Below, piece after piece: positions 40,459 through 44,510 of a stretch of DNA of 44,510 bases (the first letter of the stretch is position 1; each line of letters opens with the position of its first letter). The stretch is from assembly GCA_036574075.1 (NCBI GenBank), contig JAINCN010000050.1, positions 1 through 44,510 of the forward strand, read 5' to 3'. This DNA comes from Deltaproteobacteria bacterium (lineage in GTDB: Bacteria; Desulfobacterota; Dissulfuribacteria; Dissulfuribacterales; UBA5754). The translations under genes and the position numbers were made by a program. The notes beneath the pieces are model-generated. The model did not search any database. It was not told the origin of the DNA and worked only from the letters and a program-made list of their open reading frames with translations.

Positions 40459-41405
40459 CACCGGCCCTTCCCCCTGCTCCCTTTCCCATCGTCTCCGTCG
40501 TGGGACCCACTGCCGTGGGAAAGACCGAGGTCTCTATGCGTCTTGCCCGCGAGATCCGGGCCGAGATCCTGGGGGTGGATTCGATCCAGGTTTACCGCCT
40601 TCTCGACATCGGCTCTGCCAAGCCATCCCGCAAGGAACGGGAGGCCGTGCCCCATCATCTCATTGACATCCTCGATCCGGACGAGCCCTTTGACGCGGCC
40701 CTTTTCCTTCAAAAGGCCCGAAGGGCCATCGCATCCATTCTATCCCGCGGAAATACGGTCCTTCTCGTGGGGGGAACGGGCCTCTACCTGTCCGCCCTTT
40801 TGAAAGGGCTCGGTCCTGCCACCGGTGAGGACCCGGCCCTTCGCGCACAGCTCAGGCGGATCGCCTCGACCCTGGGGCCGGAAACCCTTCACCGACACCT
40901 CGAGCGCATGGATCCCGCCTCCGCCAGGAGGATCTCGCCGAAGGACGTCTTTCGAACCATCCGCGCCATGGAGATCCAGATCAGAACCGGCCGGCCCGCC
41001 TCGTCCATCCTTTCCCCTTTTGAAAGGGCGCCCCTCGGCCTTCCCCATATAACGGTCGGGCTCATACGCGACCGAGAGGAACTTTACCGAAGGATCGACG
41101 AACGGGTGGACGGCATGCTCGCACAGGGATTCGTCGAAGAGGTGAAGTCCTTGCTCGCCCTTGGGTATTCCCCACGGCTCAAACCATTGCAGTCCCTGGG
41201 TTACCGGCATATTATCCGGTTTCTCCAAGGTGAATATAGTCTGGAAGAGGCAGTCTCGACCCTCAAAAGGGACACAAGACGTTACGCCAAACGTCAAATC
41301 ACATGGTTTCGCGCGGACCCCGAGACCCGCTGGTTCCATCCAGACGAACTCATGGCCAAGGAACACATCTGGACGTGGATAAAGGGCGGTCGCAATCCAA
41401 GCTGA
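40455..41405 (+). CDS. miaA: tRNA dimethylallyltransferase
   Basis: Prenylates A37 of tRNAs reading UNN codons. A P-loop occurs at VVGPTAVGKTEVSMRLA, then EILGVDSIQVYRLLDIGSAKPS (the DSxQxY motif), HHLIDILDPDEPFDAALF, VLLVGGTGLYLSALLKGL and the catalytic/anticodon region SARRISPKDVFRTIRAMEIQI. The C-terminus has SLGYRHIIRFLQGEYSLEEAVSTLKRDTRRYAKRQITWFRAD. At 316 aa it is full length. It overlaps both mutL (4 bp) and the downstream PgsA-like gene. Confidence 0.97.
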   Translation: MTPALPPAPFPIVSVVGPTAVGKTEVSMRLAREIRAEILGVDSIQVYRLLDIGSAKPSRKEREAVPHHLIDILDPDEPFDAALFLQKARRAIASILSRGNTVLLVGGTGLYLSALLKGLGPATGEDPALRAQLRRIASTLGPETLHRHLERMDPASARRISPKDVFRTIRAMEIQIRTGRPASSILSPFERAPLGLPHITVGLIRDREELYRRIDERVDGMLAQGFVEEVKSLLALGYSPRLKPLQSLGYRHIIRFLQGEYSLEEAVSTLKRDTRRYAKRQITWFRADPETRWFHPDELMAKEHIWTWIKGGRNPS

Positions 41406-41941
41406 ACATCCCCAATCTACTGACCATAGTCAGGATCGTCTGCGTGCCCATCCTCGTCATATGTCTCATGGAAGGACGCTTCGGCGAGGCCTTCATGGTG
41501 TTCGTGATCGGCGGGGTGAGCGATGCCCTGGACGGACTCCTGGCCCGCACGCTCCACCAGAAGACCCTCATCGGCGCCATCCTCGATCCTGTTGCCGACA
41601 AGCTCCTCCTCGACTCTACCTTCGTGGTGCTCGCGGCTATCAATACCATCCCTCGGTGGCTTGCCGTGGTCGTGATCAGCCGGGACGTGATCATTGTCGC
41701 TGGCGTGCTCATCCTCTTTCTCATTCGGGGCAGTGTCAAGATAAAACCCACCATCTCGAGCAAACTCACGACCCTTATCCAGCTCGGGACCGCCTTCACC
41801 GTCCTCCTTTCCCTCGAAACCGGGTGGTTCAGGGATCTCCTCCCGATCCTCCATGCAGCCACCGGGGCCATCACGGCGGTCTCCGGAGGCCAGTATCTGG
41901 CCATAGGATTCCGGCTCCTGAATGCGAACCCGGAAAGCTGA
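41375..41941 (+). CDS. pgsA: CDP-alcohol phosphatidyltransferase (PgsA-like)
   Basis: Membrane enzyme of phospholipid synthesis, likely phosphatidylglycerophosphate synthase. The invariant motif D-x2-DG-x2-AR-x8-G-x3-D-x3-D is exact in SDALDGLLARTLHQKTLIGAILDPVADK. An N-terminal amphipathic start (LNIPNLLTIVRIVCVPILVI) and further helices are visible. The start is uncertain: GTG at 41375, overlapping miaA by 31 bp, gives 188 aa with AAGGA upstream. Glycerol-3-phosphate or inositol/alcohol specificity is not settled by sequence; the symbol is provisional. Confidence 0.85.
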   Translation: MDKGRSQSKLNIPNLLTIVRIVCVPILVICLMEGRFGEAFMVFVIGGVSDALDGLLARTLHQKTLIGAILDPVADKLLLDSTFVVLAAINTIPRWLAVVVISRDVIIVAGVLILFLIRGSVKIKPTISSKLTTLIQLGTAFTVLLSLETGWFRDLLPILHAATGAITAVSGGQYLAIGFRLLNANPES

Positions 41942-41957
41942 ACCCTTGTAATTTTCA

Positions 41958-41995
41958 ATAAGCCGACGTCAGGGATGTTTGTGGAGTAATGGGGC
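41958..41995 (-). repeat. Dispersed element, family 1, copy F (fragment)
   Basis: AATAAGCCGACGTCAGGGATGTTTGTGGAGTAATGGGGCC, in shortened form, resembles the end of element B (GGGCCGACGTCCGGGGTATTTGTGGAGTGAGGCGCC). The rest is absent. It lies in the convergent pgsA-pyrF gap. Confidence 0.5.
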
Positions 41996-42007
41996 CAAAG
42001 ACCGTTT

Positions 42008-42048
42008 TTCGAGGATCCTTCCCGATTATCCGCCTGTCGATCCTCGAA
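42008..42048. other. 10-bp inverted repeat at the 3' end of pyrF
   Basis: TTCGAGGATC (42008-42017) and GATCCTCGAA (42039-42048) flank 21 bases that include the pyrF stop. No T-run follows in either useful direction, so it is only a weak candidate for a two-way terminator between convergent pgsA and pyrF. Confidence 0.35.
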
Positions 42049-42766
42049 GGTCTCTGGATAATGCGAGAGCTTGGCGGATTTCATCCTGGATCGAGTCTAT
42101 GGTGGAGAGGGGGTCGGCAGATGTGCTGATGGGGCGTCCGATCACCACATGGTCGGCACCATTTATGATCGCATCTTTTGCCGTGGCAATACGTTTCTGG
42201 TCGTCCTTTTCCACGTCGCGGTTAAGCCCAGGCCTGATTCCAGGGGTGACGATGATGAACCTGGAGCCGAAATCCGAGCGGAGCCTGGCTGCCTCCAGCG
42301 GAGATGACACAATGCCGTCGCACCCAAGGGCAAGCGCCTTCCTGGCCCTGATATAGACCAGATCCTCCACGCTTCCAGTAAATCCCATTTCCCGCATGTC
42401 GGACTCGTCAAAGCTGGTGAGAACCGTGACTGCAAGTATCTTCATGTCGTTCTTTTCCCTGACTGCGGCCTCGATGATCGGCTCATTGCCGTGGATCGTC
42501 GCAAAGGTCACGTCTCGGTCTTTCATCTGCCGAACAGCAAGCCTGACCGTCTCCGGTATGTCGAAAAACTTGAGATCCACCATGACCTTGTTCCCACGGC
42601 CGGCGATGTGATCAATGACATGCCACCATCCGGCAAGGAAGAGCTGTAGCCCTACCTTGAAGAATCTGATCTTGCCGTCCACCTTCTCGACCCAGCGTTT
42701 CGCCTCTTCGGGGTCAGAGAAGTCCAGGGCGAATATGATCCGTTCATTAAGGGGAATGGTTTTCAT
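42026..42766 (-). CDS. pyrF: Orotidine 5'-phosphate decarboxylase
   Basis: Last step of UMP synthesis. IIFALDFSDPEEAKRWVEKV is the first strand, with substrate Asp in ALDF. VMVDLKFFDIPETV carries the catalytic D-x-K-x2-D tetrad region. IVTPGIRPG and GADHVVIGRPI form the phosphate-binding end. At 246 aa it is full length and of the short bacterial type. It is isolated on this strand, with repeat family 2 upstream. Confidence 0.96.
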   Translation of the reverse strand: MKTIPLNERIIFALDFSDPEEAKRWVEKVDGKIRFFKVGLQLFLAGWWHVIDHIAGRGNKVMVDLKFFDIPETVRLAVRQMKDRDVTFATIHGNEPIIEAAVREKNDMKILAVTVLTSFDESDMREMGFTGSVEDLVYIRARKALALGCDGIVSSPLEAARLRSDFGSRFIIVTPGIRPGLNRDVEKDDQKRIATAKDAIINGADHVVIGRPISTSADPLSTIDSIQDEIRQALALSRDLRGSTGG

Positions 42767-42805
42767 GTGGCGTGCCTGCTGTTTTTTGAACTATCATCAC
42801 ATATC

Positions 42806-42891
42806 CAGCGCGGTAATCGGCCCTGCTGAAATACGTCCGGAATATGACTAGATTTTCTCTGTGTCCTCTGTGCTCTCAGTGGTGAGATATA
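42806..42891 (-). repeat. Dispersed repeat family 2, copy upstream of pyrF
   Basis: CAGCGCGGTAATC, AAATACGTCCGGAA and TCTCTGTGTCC...CTCAGTGGTGAGATATA match the fliE-fliF copy in order. It fills the gap between the pyrF start and the nucleotidyltransferase stop. Confidence 0.75.
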
Positions 42892-42909
42892 AGTCATTGG
42901 TTGCGGGTA

Positions 42910-43644
42910 TCACATTGAGAGATCTATCTCTCGAATGACAAGTTCCGCCTGTTTCAGGTCTTCGGGGACATCGATCTCGACCCAAGGAAGTCCGGTAATG
43001 GAACACGACCAGACGGGCATGCGCCGGGCCAGTGCGTCGATGACTGAGAGATACCAGCGCCTCGTTCCTTCCGGCATCCTCATGGCGTCCTCAACCGCAC
43101 GGACAAAAATGGACGGCCCCTCGCCCCGAAAAAGGATCATGCCGATGGACTCGGCCTGCACCTGCTCTGCGGGTATGTCCTTCCCTATGCGGACAAGGCG
43201 ATCACCTTCAAGGCTCACCTTCATGTCGTCCTCGTCGTATGCGTCCTTGACGTTGACCGTGACCGTAATGGGATGGGGAGGCGATTCAAGGACCTTTCGC
43301 AGGATGGTCGGCGTAAATAGCGTATCCCCGTTGAGAAGAAGGAAGTCTTCATTCATTTCCCCCCGCACGATCCAGCAGGTTCCAAGGTTGTCGGATACGG
43401 CATAAAAGGGGTTGAAGACCGTCCTGACACTCCCCTTCCCATATCTTTTTTCCAGAAGCTGCTCCACCTTTCCGGCCTGATAGCCAAGCACCACGACCAC
43501 GTCCTCGATGCCGCATCTTCTGATCACGTCGATCTGCCACTCGAGTATGGTCTTTCTCCCCAAAAGTATGGAACATTTTGGGATGTCCGCCGTAAGTGGA
43601 AGAAGGCGTTTCCCCTGCCCAGCGCTCAAAATAATGGCTTTCAT
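42910..43644 (-). CDS. Nucleotidyltransferase (NTP_transferase; LicC/sugar-1-phosphate type)
   Basis: 244 aa starting at MKAIILSAGQGKRLLPLTADIPKCSILLGRKTILEWQIDVI, the Rossmann-like signature of nucleotidylyltransferases. LLNGDTLFTPTIL carries the metal Asp, and VTVNVKDAYDEDDMKVSLEGDRL and AESIGMILFRGEG follow. GLPWVEIDVPEDLKQAE, ending the protein, carries the second metal Asp in a style common to LicC/Impact-type choline-phosphate or sugar-phosphate cytidylyltransferases. The substrate is undetermined. The frame is open 14 codons upstream, but homologues start here. Confidence 0.85.
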   Translation of the reverse strand: MKAIILSAGQGKRLLPLTADIPKCSILLGRKTILEWQIDVIRRCGIEDVVVVLGYQAGKVEQLLEKRYGKGSVRTVFNPFYAVSDNLGTCWIVRGEMNEDFLLLNGDTLFTPTILRKVLESPPHPITVTVNVKDAYDEDDMKVSLEGDRLVRIGKDIPAEQVQAESIGMILFRGEGPSIFVRAVEDAMRMPEGTRRWYLSVIDALARRMPVWSCSITGLPWVEIDVPEDLKQAELVIREIDLSM

Positions 43645-43796
43645 TCTTGCTCTCCCAATTCCGATGCACGGGCATTGTACCAGCAAAATTCCCAGGATAA
43701 ACCCAAATTATGCACCACTCGTCCAGGACGGGCGATCGGGCCACGAAATTGCCTACCCATCATGAAGGGAGCTTTTTCAGGTTAGGTTTGGCCGGG

Positions 43797-43994
43797 ATGG
43801 GCCTATTTCGGGGATTTTTTGCAGGAATATCCCCTTTTGACGGTCCCGAAGCCGGAAATGTCCTATGTTTGGACAGGGACTCCCTGCAGGAACTTCTCGG
43901 GAACAGCGACGTATCCACCACTAACTATGGTCTATACGCCCAGGTGCTGAACAAGGGGCCTCTCCGCGACGTCAGCCCCATCAACATGCTCTGA
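43797..43994 (+). CDS. Hypothetical short ORF, doubtful
   Basis: A 65-residue reading from an internal ATG (MGLFRGFFAGISPFDGPEAG...DVSPINML); an upstream ATG at 43710 would give 94 residues. I do not recognise it. No Shine-Dalgarno is obvious, and the downstream DNA is repeat-rich. It could be a fragment of a longer gene. Confidence 0.25.
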   Translation: MGLFRGFFAGISPFDGPEAGNVLCLDRDSLQELLGNSDVSTTNYGLYAQVLNKGPLRDVSPINML

Positions 43995-44013
43995 GGTACG
44001 GAGACGGATCAAA

Positions 44014-44036
44014 CATAGATTACCTGTCCCCCTTTT
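44014..44036 (+). repeat. Solo repeat related to the 44.2-kb element ends
   Basis: CATAGATTACCTGTCCC followed by CCTTTT differs from the arm at 44201 by a base change and extra C residues. It has the same orientation as that left arm and lies about 165 bp before it. Confidence 0.6.
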
Positions 44037-44200
44037 ATACTCTCTTAACAGTGACTATCTTTTTTGCTTCTTGCTCATGAATACTGCAATGCAAGACCTG
44101 ACCCAAATCATTCTCTCTTGATCCTGATCCAGACCCCCCTTCCCAAACTTTTTTCTTTTTCCACCTGTAGGCCAGATAATCGCAGCGCATCCGGCGAAAG

Positions 44201-44355
44201 CATGCATAGTTTACCTGTCCCTTTTTTTTCCACCTCATCCGGCGCGCCCATCGCAGCCACAGCCCCCATCAGCACCTTGTCCGCATGCTCAGTAAAGCAT
44301 TCCTTAAATCGCGCCAGGCGCTGTGGTGGCAAAAGGGACAGGTAAACTATGCATG
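44201..44355. repeat. 155-bp element with perfect 25-bp inverted ends
   Basis: The left arm (44201-44225) begins CATGCATAGTTTACCTGTCC and ends TTTT. The right arm (44331-44355) is its exact reverse complement. The 105-bp interior encodes no supported protein. The arrangement resembles a REPIN or MITE; no transposase is present in the window for it. Confidence 0.8.
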
Positions 44356-44510
44356 TTTTATCTGGATGAGCGCAGCTTCCCGACCTACAGCTACGGTTTT
44401 ATGTGTGAACCGCCAAGCTTGACGTCCCAGGCTTCCACTAAACGCGCGGCTATGGTTTAATGACATAAACAACCCTTTGGATTTCACCATGACCACGACT
44501 ACAACGGATC

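Larger units (their letters stand above)
43995..44510. other. 516-bp gene-poor end with repeats
   Basis: No convincing gene is seen. It contains one degenerate repeat (44014-44036) and a 155-bp element with perfect inverted ends (44201-44355). The minus-strand frame at 44108-44332 reads through the left repeat arm and is probably accidental or a relic. A downstream gene could begin beyond the window edge. Confidence 0.6.

Noticed and set aside
44108-44332. Minus-strand 74-aa ORF, possible transposase or regulator fragment
   Set aside because: It starts at TTG beside one repeat arm and reads through the other arm, so the coding appearance may be accidental; no motif was identified.
44353-44460. 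35-residue ORF (MFYLDERSFPTYSYGF...) after the inverted-repeat element
   Set aside because: Begins within the repeat arm, has no Shine-Dalgarno and no recognisable family; too short to support.
44489-44510. Possible gene start (ATG ACC ACG ACT) at the right edge
   Set aside because: Only 22 bases are in the window and no ribosome-binding site precedes them.
1-44510. CRISPR array
   Set aside because: No series of regularly spaced direct repeats with unique spacers; the repeats seen are single, inverted or 7-bp tandem.

Overview
The window reads as a chromosomal segment of a flagellated, LPS- or exopolysaccharide-making Gram-negative bacterium with dense, overlapping genes and moderately high GC. 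The translation/RNA gene order (rimP-nusA-ylxR-infB-DUF503-rbfA-nrnA-truB-rpsO-pnp-M16 peptidase-dut), the short SRP RNA beside dnaX-ybaB-recR, and a flgBC-fliEFGHIJ-motE operon suggest a deltaproteobacterial (Desulfobacterota-like) lineage. That assignment is inference from gene order and protein style; no search was possible.

Layout. 1-3.5 kb (+): surface-polysaccharide genes (membrane-anchored GT2, SAM methyltransferase, rhamnosyltransferase-like GT2). 3.5-6.6 kb (+): an accessory patch with an AT-rich gene for a small secreted protein, a perfect 19-bp inverted repeat, and a zinc phospholipase C/S1-P1-like protein that runs across a one-base frameshift into an NlpC/P60-like cysteine-hydrolase ORF. 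6.8-10 kb (+): tRNA-Ser(GGA), SRP RNA, dnaX, ybaB, recR. 10-22.9 kb (-): a long housekeeping operon for transcription elongation, ribosome maturation, RNA decay and nucleotide hygiene. It is headed at 23.1 kb by tRNA-Gly(CCC), with a near-consensus promoter and an intrinsic terminator abutting the rimP start codon. 23.2-34.2 kb (-): a secreted TPR protein and a sigma-54 activator with a degenerate receiver, followed by the early flagellar genes for basal body, MS-ring, switch and export ATPase. A good sigma-54 promoter candidate lies upstream of the TPR gene. 34.4-41.9 kb (+): YdcF/ElyC-like protein, histidine kinase, IS21 remnant, DUF2334 deacetylase-like protein, YbhN-like membrane protein, mutL, miaA and a PgsA-like enzyme. 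42.0-43.6 kb (-): pyrF and a sugar/choline-type nucleotidyltransferase. 43.7-44.5 kb: a gene-poor end with an inverted-repeat element.

The least explained signal is a family of dispersed intergenic elements (about 130-180 bp; six intact, deleted or decayed copies). They have CCTGAATCC ends and nested inverted repeats. Two paired substitutions between copies preserve the outer stem, and two copies supply the stop codon of the adjacent gene (dnaX, truB). A second dispersed repeat lies within the flagellar operon between fliE and fliF, after recR, and after pyrF. A third, 155-bp element at 44.2 kb has perfect 25-bp inverted ends.
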